In this document: one piece after another, positions 31,341-41,668 of the stretch
Position numbering within the stretch: the stretch's first letter is position 1
Layout: each line of letters begins with the position of its first letter
Source: Gracilariopsis chorda
Lineage: Eukaryota > Rhodophyta > Florideophyceae > Gracilariales > Gracilariaceae
DNA length: 64,000 bases
Direction: 5' to 3'
Assembly (NCBI GenBank): GCA_003194525.1
Contig: NBIV01000218.1
Coordinates: 1-64,000, forward strand
The notes under the pieces: generated by a model
What the model was told of the DNA's origin: nothing
Seen by the model: the letters and a program-made list of their open reading frames with translations, nothing else
The model's database searches: none
Made by a program: the position numbers and the translations under genes

Positions 31341-33343
31341 AAATACCTCCTTGGCCGAAGAGGTGGTTCGATGTTCCCGTAAAGTACATCTCACGCAAAG
31401 TGGTGTGAAGCGAGCACCATTTGATGATGGGCATCTGCTTCTGCATACTTGTGGTAAAGGTTAGTAATTCTCAAAACGCGACACCAAGAGACTGGAGTAC
31501 GGCGACCCCATTTGTTTTCATTTAGATTTGTGCGAGTTGCAGGAGCGAAGCCGGCATACCTCGTAAAAATGAGTAGCCTTCTTGTAGGTGCTTGTTTGCA
31601 ATGGTATTATGATAAGCCAGGAACACCAACTGTACAATGTTTGAAATTCATCCTGCCGTGTGTCTTGCCAAAACAAAGGGTTTAGTCAGCCTTCTAGCCG
31701 TTCCACACTATGGGAAGTAAAGCCGTTTTGCATCGAGGCTAAACTTCGTGACCATACCTGTTCTTGAAACGAATCAGTCGGCCTTGCAACATTCCACTAC
31801 GTCAGCCATACCGTGCGAGCAAATACATCACCCTCACAGTGAAAGATGGCCATTCCGACTTCCATCCGGTGTGTGGTCCTTAGATTGTCCTTGTAGATTT
31901 GCACGTTTATGCGAGGTCGCTCCTCTAATTCTATGGTCACGATAACCGTTTATTATCCTGTTCTGCTATGGAGACCCAATCGTTGATCCATTTCAGTTTC
32001 ATGTACGTCGCATCAGTGGGAAGGTCGGAACACAAGGCGGGCAAGACATTGCGTATACCCTAACTGGGAACGCAGTCCTTTCCTGGCTGATCGCCCATCG
32101 CAGTTCCGGCGTCACGATCCGTGAAAGACCGTGACGTCGAAGATATTGGATTAACCTTTGCGAAGAAAAGACAGGTTTGCACGTGCTGGTAGATGCTTTC
32201 GGTCTGTACGTGTTGTACTGGTGACATGAAATGTACTCCTTTAGAAAGCTGTCTTGACATGCGCCCACTTCCAGTGAACCAAGCTGAACAAACAAGCGTA
32301 CGCAAATTTGGGGTTTATCCACAACACGATGTCAACTTTTCTCTTTGTCCTTCGTAACTCTTATATCCAGAAACAAACAAGTTGTAAGCAACATCTGCGA
32401 CTTGCGCGTACGGTGAGGACATGTCAGAAAAGCAGCGAGACACAGAGGCCGCGGCTCACCCGAAGATTGGTATCGTATGGTATGCGGGGGAAGAACCACT
32501 GCGGGTAGACGTTTAAAGGGTTAGCCCTTTAACGATGTTACTGCACGTTGGAGACATACTGAAGCTTTCGATCATGTAAGTGCACTTGATTGATTCACAT
32601 CAGGAGATTTCCCAAGCACGGTCGTGAAAGCGACCATCTGGGATGATGCATCCATACTCCACGCCGATCAGAGCAGAGAAGGCGTTCTGGATCTTGAGTT
32701 TCGAGAAAAAAAGGTCGCTGTCGCTTTGCTGGAACAAAAGAAACGGCGGCTACGGTCCAGGTACGATTGAACGACTTTCGGCTACCTTTGCAGGACCAGT
32801 TAAGCTGCAGGTCTGCTCTGCCGACAAAGAAGGAAGTAGAACGAGCAGGGACGATCTGTTTTTCGGCACGCATCAGCATTTATGACTTCGTGCACACTCC
32901 TGTCCTTCCAGAAGCCAGGGATTCTTTCGGAAGTCCGCGCCAGGGCCGACGATGCTGACGTATCTATCGGACCGAATGCGCATTGTCGCCCGGCACGCCG
33001 TCAACGTCCGCCTCAGGAAGTAGACTTATCAAACAATATCGCGGTGATGAGATCGCGGCAGGCGACACGACGCATGGTTGGAGGCAAGCAAGCTTTGACT
33101 TTACAGACGGCAACTCGGACAGCAACAGGTGCACAACATGCGGTTAGCAAGCAGGCAGCCAATCACGAGCCCAAAACAGCGCAAATTACAGCCAGCGAAC
33201 TGCCCACTGAATCACGCAATTAAACGTTGAGTGAGTCAGCACAACTCAGTGGCGGCTATGCCGTGCCGTACCGCACCGCAAACCGCATTCCGCTCTCTCC
33301 GCCGCCCTCATTCTCGCATTCCGCGAGTCCCGCCTATTGCCGA
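31341..33343. other. Spacer with unassigned coding-like pieces
   Basis: About 2 kb. A plus-strand stretch at about 32606-32764 reads TIWDDASILHADQSREGVLD and then LEFREKKVAVALLEQKKRRL, which looks protein-like but has no start and ends soon after. A minus-strand piece near 31930-32030 (TYMKLKWINDWVSIAEQDNK) is similar in nature. Near 32513-32532 TTAAAGGG-TTAG-CCCTTTAA forms an inverted repeat containing the recurrent AAAGGGTTA motif. The frame of the next gene is open from 33227 but begins there with TTG. Confidence 0.35.
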
Positions 33344-35044
33344 ATGTCGAACTCCCCGTACCTCTTGTCCCTCTCGGATGATACCGTGTCCTTCCACGAT
33401 GAAGCTCTTCGCCTAGCCGAACCGCCGCCGCAATTTGACCCCTCTGCCACCGCCTTCGCCTCCAATGCGCATGCCATTGCTGTAGCCTCTTCCTCCGGTC
33501 TCGAAGGCAGTCGAATCCATGTCGTTCAGCATTCGTCTCCGCAGCACACTCTTAGTGCCGGACACTCCGCTGTCACAAAGCTCGCGCTGTCTCCCGACAC
33601 CCGATTTCTGGCCGCTGCTTACCCTCATAACACAGTGCATCTCTTCAACATAACCTCTCATGAAACATTCGAGTACTCCGTTCCATCACGCGTTCTGTCG
33701 CTCTCCCTTGACTCAAACAACTCCATTCTCTCCATATGCACGTCCAAAACAATTGTCTTACTATCCGTAACAGACTTTGAACAACTCTCAGACATAACTC
33801 CCACTTCCGCAACTCGCTCATTTCCACGCGCTTCTACCCTCCGCACCTCATTGACATGCGCCGCCTTTTCCCCTATCAAATCGCTTCTGGCCAGTAGTGA
33901 TGACACTGGTTGTGTAACTGTGTATGATACCGAAAATCCCTCTTCTCTACGAACCCATGCCAGGTTTACGAGCGCGCTCAGAGCACCGGCAACCACACTG
34001 GCGTTTTCTACGACAGGCGTGCTTGCGGTTGCTGGCTTCGACAAGCATATCCGTCTTTATGATTCCGCTCTTAACACGCTCCTCTTCTCAATCGCTATTG
34101 CGGCGCCCGCTACTGCGCTTTCATTCCGAGATGACGTGCTCGCAGTTGCCGGAACGGACTCGTCAATAGCGTTGATCCAAGCGGATGTTGACGATAATTC
34201 GTTCACCTATATCGCTCGATCAGAAGCTTCACAAGCACATACAGTAGCACTCTTACTGTGTCCACCGTCCGTAACGCTTTCCACGAGAGCCAAACATGAC
34301 GCCGGTGATGCTCTTTCACAACAAGTCGACCCATTGTCGAAGACCTTCTCAGACGTCGAAGGGTTCCTGTCTCGTCTACCGCCGCGGCCACGCGATAAAC
34401 ACTCATCGTCCGTATCAAAGCGACTGACTCCACGACGCTCAATGCCTATCTTATCAACGCCACCATTGATATCACAACATGACCAACGAAAAGCCGCACA
34501 ACTGCCAGTCCATCTTAGCGCCAGCTTCTTGACCGATGAGCAAGACGAAGAAGCCTCAAGATCTCCGCCATCTTCTGCGGGCGCGTCATCGCCGCTCAAT
34601 CGCTCCGTTTCACGAAAGCATTCTCATGCTATGTCGCACGATTCGACCAGCTTTGACAGTGAGCACTCTTCGCGAGAACACTCCCCGCTTCTCGCGAGCA
34701 TTGCGGAAGAGGAACCTGAAAGAAATCAGAGTTCAGAGGAGTTGTTCGATGGAAGCGCATCAGTTCTACGCGAAGCTGGCGTTACAAGGCTTCCTGAGGC
34801 TGGTGAAGACCTAATTCATCAGTTTAGAAGCATGCTACGACAAGAAATGGACGTAATACGAACTGATCTGCATAATGACATTCTCGGTATTCATTCCGAA
34901 ATTGTACTGCTTGCCACCACCCAGTCGCGAGAACTGAAGAATGTTGTGAAGGAGCGAGATGCAACTGTGTCGCGACTGGAGAACGAAGTTCGCCGGTTGA
35001 AAGCTGATAATCTGAGATTGAGAAAGAAATATGAACTCTCTTAA
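33344..35044 (+). CDS. NEDD1: NEDD1-like WD40 protein (gamma-tubulin recruitment)
   Basis: Seen: 566 residues, no intron. The first ~290 residues form WD-like repeats (AVTKLALSPDTRFLAAAY, LTCAAFSPIKSLLASSDD, TVYDTENPSSL, TLAFSTTGVLAVAGFDKHIR, LYDSALNTLL). A Ser/Pro/Arg-rich disordered linker follows. The last ~80 residues are one coiled coil: DLIHQFRSMLRQEMDVIRTD, DILGIHSEIVLL and DATVSRLENEVRRLKADNLR. WD40 plus linker plus this C-terminal helix is the NEDD1 / GCP-WD layout. Known: NEDD1 brings gamma-tubulin ring complexes to spindle poles and microtubules. Start is the first ATG. Codon use is GC-rich at third positions. Confidence 0.78.
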   Translation: MSNSPYLLSLSDDTVSFHDEALRLAEPPPQFDPSATAFASNAHAIAVASSSGLEGSRIHVVQHSSPQHTLSAGHSAVTKLALSPDTRFLAAAYPHNTVHLFNITSHETFEYSVPSRVLSLSLDSNNSILSICTSKTIVLLSVTDFEQLSDITPTSATRSFPRASTLRTSLTCAAFSPIKSLLASSDDTGCVTVYDTENPSSLRTHARFTSALRAPATTLAFSTTGVLAVAGFDKHIRLYDSALNTLLFSIAIAAPATALSFRDDVLAVAGTDSSIALIQADVDDNSFTYIARSEASQAHTVALLLCPPSVTLSTRAKHDAGDALSQQVDPLSKTFSDVEGFLSRLPPRPRDKHSSSVSKRLTPRRSMPILSTPPLISQHDQRKAAQLPVHLSASFLTDEQDEEASRSPPSSAGASSPLNRSVSRKHSHAMSHDSTSFDSEHSSREHSPLLASIAEEEPERNQSSEELFDGSASVLREAGVTRLPEAGEDLIHQFRSMLRQEMDVIRTDLHNDILGIHSEIVLLATTQSRELKNVVKERDATVSRLENEVRRLKADNLRLRKKYELS

Positions 35045-35308
35045 CATAATTTCGTTTTATGGTTAACTTGGATGTTCGTCTAACCTCTTCTTCACTAAAT
35101 GTACATACCATGTCTGCGTAACAAGTCTTTCTAGAGTGCCCCGCTTTCACTTGTGGCTGCTGATACCAGTGTCGTTCACTTTGTGAACAAGTGAGCGTAA
35201 TTCACTTGGCTCGTGACAACTGCCGCCTCGTTGAACAAAGACAAATCTGCGAACAAAAGCCGCGTGAAAACAGCTGATAATTAGAAACTAGAAGGCTCGT
35301 GTTTGTTC

Positions 35309-35620
35309 TCACAGAGCGTGAAAAGCCGCCAACGTACCGAAATTGTCGCCGACGTCTGTCGCCGGGAAGGAAGGACTCTCTGCGACAGAAAGGTCTGGTT
35401 TGACCATGCCGCGTACTAACAGCTTGGTGCCGGTCTCGATCATCATTGTGGGTGGTTGATTTCTGTGAACTGTGATTGTAGTACTATTCTCGCCGTCCAG
35501 AAGCAATGTGGTCTGCGTTGCGTTAAGTACCTTTCCAGCAACCACGACTTCTTGGTTCATATGGGCGTTCAATTGCTTCTGGGTCACGAAGGGTGACGCG
35601 TGGCTTGGCGAGGGCTGCAT
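35309..35620 (-). CDS. RPA3: Replication protein A 14-kDa subunit (RPA3-like OB fold)
   Basis: Seen: 103 residues. Pattern AHMNQEVVVAGKVLNATQTT, then LLLDGENSTTITVHRN, GTKLLVRGMVKPDLSVAESP and TDVGDNFGTLAAFHAL. The sequence 'G+.V.VVGKV......L...DG..V.V', 'VRG.V..D.S' and 'GDNF....++..L' fits the single OB fold of RPA3; family length is 105-120. Known: RPA3 is the smallest subunit of the RPA trimer that coats single-stranded DNA in replication and repair. Similarity is short and moderate. Convergent with NEDD1, 264 bp between stops. Confidence 0.68.
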   Translation of the reverse strand: MQPSPSHASPFVTQKQLNAHMNQEVVVAGKVLNATQTTLLLDGENSTTITVHRNQPPTMMIETGTKLLVRGMVKPDLSVAESPSFPATDVGDNFGTLAAFHAL

Positions 35621-35920
35621 TATAGTGGATACGGCAGACTGCTTATGTCACTGAGCAAGAGCAAGGATAGTTTGGAGTGAGGTTGTCTTGTTTGGATGTT
35701 CGTAGACGTGGGAAACTAACTACCAGCAGTAGACTACGAACGGCGCCTACCGGGTTAGATACGTACAACAGCAGACGCTTTCCGCGCAATTGGCGGGAAA
35801 CAGATTTCAGGAGCAAGGCGAAGTCCCACCCGATCCATTACTTCGAACACTCCAGATCAAACGCACTCCAGATCAGATCAGCTTTTTGCTCTGCCCAACA
35901 AATCCACGTTGTGCAGTATA

Positions 35921-35953
35921 GGTACCAACGGTACCGAAGGTACCAAAGGTACA
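35921..35953. repeat. 9-bp tandem array containing GGTACC
   Basis: GGTACCAAC, GGTACCGAA, GGTACCAAA, GGTACA: the palindrome GGTACC in exact 9-bp register, with only the last three bases varying. Confidence 0.9.
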
Positions 35954-35971
35954 CGCGCCGTCTACAGCTAC

Positions 35972-35992
35972 ATACTCCGTAGTACGGAGTAT
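35972..35992. repeat. Short perfect hairpin
   Basis: ATACTCCGT, loop AGT, ACGGAGTAT. Lies 20 bp after the GGTACC array. Confidence 0.85.
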
Positions 35993-38900
35993 CCGCAGCC
36001 TTGCTCAGCTGAGGCCGTTCATAGAACAACCATGAGAATAAACTAGGCTTACCCCTGCCGCACTTATGGGACTACCAATGGTAAAGCGTTAAGAGGGTTT
36101 AAAAGCATTAGGCAGTTGCAAAAAGACGCGGATCAGCGTAGGAGCCAGATGAGCTCACTGTTTGGCTGGAAAGCACATACCGACTAGTCTGGTCGATACA
36201 TGCTTTTCAGCCACAGGCTCGGCTTTTTTCGGCGAAACTCTTAAGAGCTTCATGAAGGGCGTCCCCATGCGCAGTGCTATATCACTTCGCATTTCGCCCT
36301 TACTGTCTGTTCGCGACGAACAAAGAAATGCATAGGATGCATGCGCTGTCATTACGAGCTTCCATGTTTAAACATGCTTGCCGGACCCACAGTTCTCGTC
36401 AACAAAATTCCCCTGATAGATGTGTGCATCTATTTATCTTCCTAGCTAGCGCAGTTGCACAAACAGACGTCAGTTAAAGCAAGTCGCCAGTTTTCAATAT
36501 CACTTTTGAGTCAAAATTTTTGCAAGACAACAGTTGCGCTGCATTTCAGCTACAGGTCAAGACTCTTGAAGCGCTCCCAGTTATCGAGATGGGAGCATGG
36601 GCCATTACTACTGGGCTAGCGTACAGGCAAGAACCGCAAAAGATGCAACAGCCCTATCCAAAGAACAAGCCTGCAGCCCACGGTTGTCGGGACGAGACTT
36701 CCTGCCAGTGGACTCTCTGGACCGACAGCTGGCTCAGACAGGCTTTCAGTCCTATCGTTCAGAGCTGGTAGGAACGCGACTCACCTGAAGATGAGCACCT
36801 CACATGTCTCCGCGAAGTGTCAGCGACAGCCGGCCCGTTTGAGGATGCAGGCGCAGTGCTCCCGTCCGCGGCGCGAGCCGTTTAAACAGCCGTGAGGCGC
36901 AGGTTGTGACACAGAGTATCAAAATAATTACAACAAAACTATTCTTATCTGGAGTCCTAGAACCGCCGCTTGTAAACCTAATAAAGAGTTAACTATACCC
37001 TTCCCCAGGCAGGGATGACGATGTTAATGAACGGTGTCGGAACGCCAGTCGCCGTGGAGCAGTGCCGTTCACTGTGAGGTTGGCAGCGACCTGAGGGAAG
37101 GCACTTGTCGTTTCCAACTTTGAAACACGGAAAAGCTCATGTGTGAACGGAGAAGGACTGAGACAGGTCTCGTGACTTCATTCCAAGTCAGATCTACCCT
37201 CTACCCCCGTTTGAGCTTGCGGTCCGTATAACTCTCCGACCGTTGGAACAGAGACGCGGAGAAATTTGTTTACTTCCGCTGTCCATGACACTTGCCGCGG
37301 AGCGTAACATAACTCTGTCACGTTGTCTTACTTGCCAAGGGTAGTTGTTGCGGTGATGCGCCTGCGTCACGACAGAGTCGTCTGGAACACATTCGTGGTA
37401 CGCGCGGAGGGTTTCACTCTACTCCCACGCGCTGCAACATTATTCCCGTCCAAGCATGGTGGCGGGGCAAACGTTCCATGGGGTGTTGAACATGTTCGTG
37501 CAACGCCCCAGAATTCTGTGTATGGCTGTGAGGGGAGGGGCTTCCTCCCGGGGATGACAGGTTGCTGGATAAGGAGAACTACCGACAAGTTGTGGCTGTG
37601 ACTGTTGACGATGAGCACAAATGCGAGGGGAATGTGCTTGTAGTATATAACTTTAAACCACAGTTTAAGAGTTACTGAAGTGACTATGCAGTGACAGTGC
37701 TTGGACACTGCAGAAAGTTGTTGCCCTGGTGGCTTCATTTTTTTCTGAACCACCCATTGGACCTAGTCCCGAGTGCACAAGCTACTGGTGTGTATGAAGT
37801 AGGGAACTTGGGGGTGGCACGACGGCAACATTGCCGTAGTGATGATGTGCGGACGCGGGTGGTTTCTAGACTGTTCCGAGTCTGGGGTAAGATCGACGAA
37901 GGGAAATACCCTTTGACCATTCACGTCTGTGCTGTGGACTGGACATGTTGCTAGGGAGGCGGTTAATACGGAATACTAGCGGGACGTGGTTTGCTTAGTT
38001 GGCCTGACTGGATTTCGGTGACGGGGTAGCAAAGCGTGGGGTTGACGACATTGGTGCAGAAGTTGATAGATACGGTGGGACTTGTTCTGCTAGAGAAGCG
38101 ATGCTTGACAAGGAAGTGTGGAATACAAGCTGTCTCGAAAGCGACGCACAGCGCACAAGTGGGATTACTCGTACAGCACAAGGGCGACGGATGAGCTCAC
38201 GCAAGCGTAACGGCGTGTTTAGTATGGCATGTTTGTTAAGAAAACAAATCGTGAATGCTAATAAGGGATGTGTATTGCGTGCGGCGAATAACCTGGGTAG
38301 TTGTCGAAAGTTGTTGGCGTGCAAGTTTGCAACGACTGTGGCGGCAGTTAACGGTAGATGCAAGTGGTTTGCAGAATGGTTTGCATAGTAGGCATGGCGA
38401 GGTTGGTACGGAGAAACAAGATGGCGTTGCTTTTTGCTTGAGCGTCTCGCACGGAGTGCGCATGTTTTGGGGCGCCACCACAGCGTGCGACATGACGTCA
38501 GCAGGCAGATGACGTGGACGGTGTGACAGAAAGTACAGAATTTTCCGTTATTTGTGCAGGGACAGCTGTGTGTGAAGTGAGGCAATGCAAGGTGGGATGG
38601 TGCACCATGTGGGTCATCAACAGCTCTCTCTGTGGAGAAGCGGGCGAATGGAAGCGCTGCAAAGCGATTTGCAGTGAATTGTTGTAGTGAAGAGGTTCTG
38701 CTGGTGGGATGATGACGAGGGGACAGCAAGTGCACCCACACTTGCCTGGTCAGGGGAAAGAGGTGTCACGGCGAGTGCATGGAAGGCTTTTTTTAGACGT
38801 TGGTTGATGGACATGGATTGTGTAATGGGCGAAGGAGAGTGCAGGCTATGGTTGTTTTGGAATTAGAAATGTGTGCACGGACCAGGTGTGCATTGACACA

Positions 38901-39220
38901 ACTACAGGGCGACGATTGTGTGATTGTGGATTCGGCATGAACGGAATCGAACGGGACGTCAATGCGAAGAAAAAGGGAGATGAAAGAGGGGTGGGATAGT
39001 AAATGGGCCGCTGTATGAAGAGAGTGGGTGCATCAACGGCAAAAATGGGGACAAACGATAGTTTCGGATGGCGCATTGAGAATGCACTACTGGTATGAAA
39101 TGAATTGGACGTGCAAGGCGCATTAGCAGCGCAACAACACTTTGATGGCAATCACGGTTTTGTAACCGCTGAAAGAGGAGAGAGGCACAGGGTAGGTAGC
39201 GCTTATAGCGCTTATCAAGC

Positions 39221-39291
39221 CGAAGCGTTATCCCTGATGAGTGCGCATGGCGCAGTGTGAACCACAGAGAAAGAGCGGGGATAACGCTTCG
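39221..39291. repeat. 14-bp perfect inverted repeat
   Basis: CGAAGCGTTATCCC at 39221-39234 and GGGATAACGCTTCG at 39278-39291, separated by 43 nt. Immediately before the left arm is the direct doublet AGCGCTTATAGCGCTTAT. Confidence 0.85.
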
Positions 39292-39379
39292 CTTACTTTG
39301 CTCACAAGCGTAAGGCGTGTGCTATTGTTCGAGTGGCGGCTGTGAGGCCGGTAAACGGTGATTGTAACATGTGGTGCTG

Positions 39380-41668
39380 CTATCTGTGTTGAGGTGGTGG
39401 GGCACTGGGAGCCACGAACGTTGAACTGGCCATTTGATCTAACCGGGTGCGGGGTGTGTGCGGGTGTGTGTGGCTATGTGCCCGTTTGGGGTTTGGCACT
39501 GAGATGAAACGAGGTTGAGGCACTGGCGCATTAGTCGCAAGCTTATCACGAACACGTACAGTACCCATCTCTGGCGCAATTGGCTCGCACAGAGGAGGTG
39601 TGCGTGCGTGCGTGTGTGTGTGCCGGAGTGTGTGGCCGTGAGCGACGAGTGAGAGGGAAGGCAGCCGACATACGTACAGAAGCGGCAAGGACAGTGAACG
39701 AGCGGCACAGAAAGGGCGTAACGACGGCGACGAGCACATGCGGGGAAGGAGTGCGCAAAGTGGCGAAGGAGGGAGGCGGAAGAGTGCAAACCAAAGGCGC
39801 GCGGAGCACACTGTGCTCAAGCGCGCAGCTGGCGGGAAGCGGCTGGTTGCCACGGGCACGTGCGCGCTGCGCACCACACAAACTCAGCGGCTCGTCGCTC
39901 CGCCGCGCGCGTAACGGCTGTTGTGAGCTTCGTGCGCCAAGCGCGCACATTACGGTCGGCTTTTCGGCAGCACGTGACGGCGGTGACGCCTGCACAGCGC
40001 TGTCACGCGGTGATTGTTCGATGATGAGTCGTCAGCTGCCAGCACACTCGCATTTTATGTGCAACCAGTTAAGTTACAGCACACAATTTTGGTTCTTTTG
40101 CTATTCTGGTGCATTTCTTATAATTATAGCCGCTTTATTATGCGGGGGGGCGTAAACGTCGTGCGCGCGTTTGTACACTATCTACCACAATCTTTGTAGC
40201 GCGGCTTTGGTTTGATGGAGAAAACAAGTGGCAAGTCTAAAAGAAAATGCTTGTACCGCGCGGCTGCGCGTGTCGGTTTGTGGTTGGGAATGCGACACGT
40301 GCACGCTGATAGATGCTGGTCTTCGCTGCGCGCAGGGGCGATCAGCACGCCAACGCATGGCACAACATTGTGCGCGTGCCTATCGAAGCACACACTTGGA
40401 GAATGCAAGAATAGCAATAATATTCTTTAAATCGTATCGAATGGCATCATTGTCAAGTCATTGTCATAACGGCGCGCTCTGCAGCCGTTGCTGGCGCTCA
40501 TGCCACCACGCCGTTGCAAGGAAACGCATGAGGTAGTTCACGCCTTCGTATGTACAAAGGCAGTGGTGGCAAAAAAGTGCCACTTGCCTTGTTCCAGACC
40601 ATAAAAAGCGAAAAGCGCAAAATCAAAAGCGGAGTGGAGGCAGGGAGCGGTCCAGCCGAAAGCTCTCGAGCCGCAAGCAGAGCCGGGAAATGCGTCCATG
40701 TGCGCACACAGAAAGCCACCCAATCTGTGCGCGACAAGAAGCTCCGCCACATGCACCCGCGCCTCACGAACGGCTCAAAAGCGCTCCAGAAACGGACGGC
40801 CAGCAAGCGCCGGTGCGCTGCTCTGCGTGTCCGTCACGTGCTCTTCAAACGCGCTCCACGCGCTGATCCGCGTCGACGTCTGGTACACAGCTGCTCTGTC
40901 AGCGCGGCCCATCACACACATGCCACACATGCCACACGTGGCCCATCCACAGCACACCTGCCTCGTACGCGTAACGCAACTTGTGTGTATGCCACCATTC
41001 ATTCAGGCCGCCCGTCACATCCGTCACCACCTCTACCGCCTCCGCCCACCACACAAACTCAATTCGTCCCACACGCGTCCCACACGCGTTCCCACCGCTC
41101 ACACTGCGCCCGCAACCGTCAAACACTACGTCCAACCAATCGCCTGCCTGCTGCAAGCGTGCCACACGCGTGCGTGGCACGCTTCGCTTCTGCTTGCGGA
41201 ACAGCTCCCAATCTGCGTCACCGCATGTGCGGCTCATCCTATCTCCCCCCCCCACACCACATGCCCACCACATCCCGCCACCCCCCCCACCCTCGCCGTC
41301 CATTTTTCACAACCACCTCAAGTCACGCTCCCTCTCTTCACGGTCAACGCTTCTCCGACTGCACTTAAGCCTTCAGTGCACCTCGCTCCCACCCCATCCG
41401 CACTTCTCCCATCCGCTCTAGCCCTCCCCCTCCCCCCCCCCCCTTATCCTTCACCCACCCTCCTCCCTTACCACACCTCTTTCCCCTCTTTTTCGGTTCA
41501 CTTTCCGCCTTTCACGCCTTTCCTTTAGCGCGCGGAAGCACACTCCCGCCTCCCCCTTCCCCACAACCCTCTCTTTTTCGTACTTGCTTCGTGCGTTTTT
41601 GCCGAACGAGTTTTGGGTAATCTCTTCCATCTCCGTCTTTTTTGTGCCACTTGCGTCCTCCCTCCATC
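39380..41668. promoter_or_regulatory. Upstream region of the ATPase gene
   Basis: About 2.3 kb without a convincing gene. 39430-40000 is GT-rich on the plus strand with (GT)n-like words; 40550-41200 is rich in CACA and CACGCG words. From about 41225 to 41640 the plus strand is nearly free of G and packed with C/T runs, ending at the ATG of the ATPase. Long open frames here (for example plus 40698-41528) are Pro/His/Thr-rich and reflect this composition. Confidence 0.45.

Larger units (their letters stand above)
35621..39379. other. Long gene-poor region
   Basis: About 3.8 kb with no gene I can support. Frames up to ~250 codons exist on the minus strand (37995-38741) but are rich in His/Cys/Arg/Ser with no domain and no intron-like breaks. 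A fragment near 36540-36790 is open in two plus frames. The stretch contains a GGTACC tandem array (35921-35953), a short hairpin (35972-35992) and a larger inverted repeat (39221-39291). Probably eroded mobile DNA. Confidence 0.4.

Noticed and set aside
31366-31380. GGTTCGATGTTCC as a possible tRNA B box
   Set aside because: No matching A box or cloverleaf in the flanks; no tRNA found in the window.
33227-33343. Upstream extension of NEDD1
   Set aside because: Begins at TTG; first ATG is at 33344 just before the WD40 part.
36540-36790. Fragment reading VIEMGAWAITTGLAYRQ, faintly like the end of a tyrosine recombinase
   Set aside because: Only a few residues fit, no catalytic Arg/His/Tyr box could be found around it.
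37995-38741. 248-codon minus-strand frame
   Set aside because: Unusual amino-acid mix (His, Cys, Arg, Ser), no domain, no conserved-looking block.
40550-41528. Long overlapping open frames before the ATPase (up to ~276 codons)
   Set aside because: Pro/His/Thr/Ser-rich, open in several frames at once because the plus strand lacks G and therefore stop codons; no domain.
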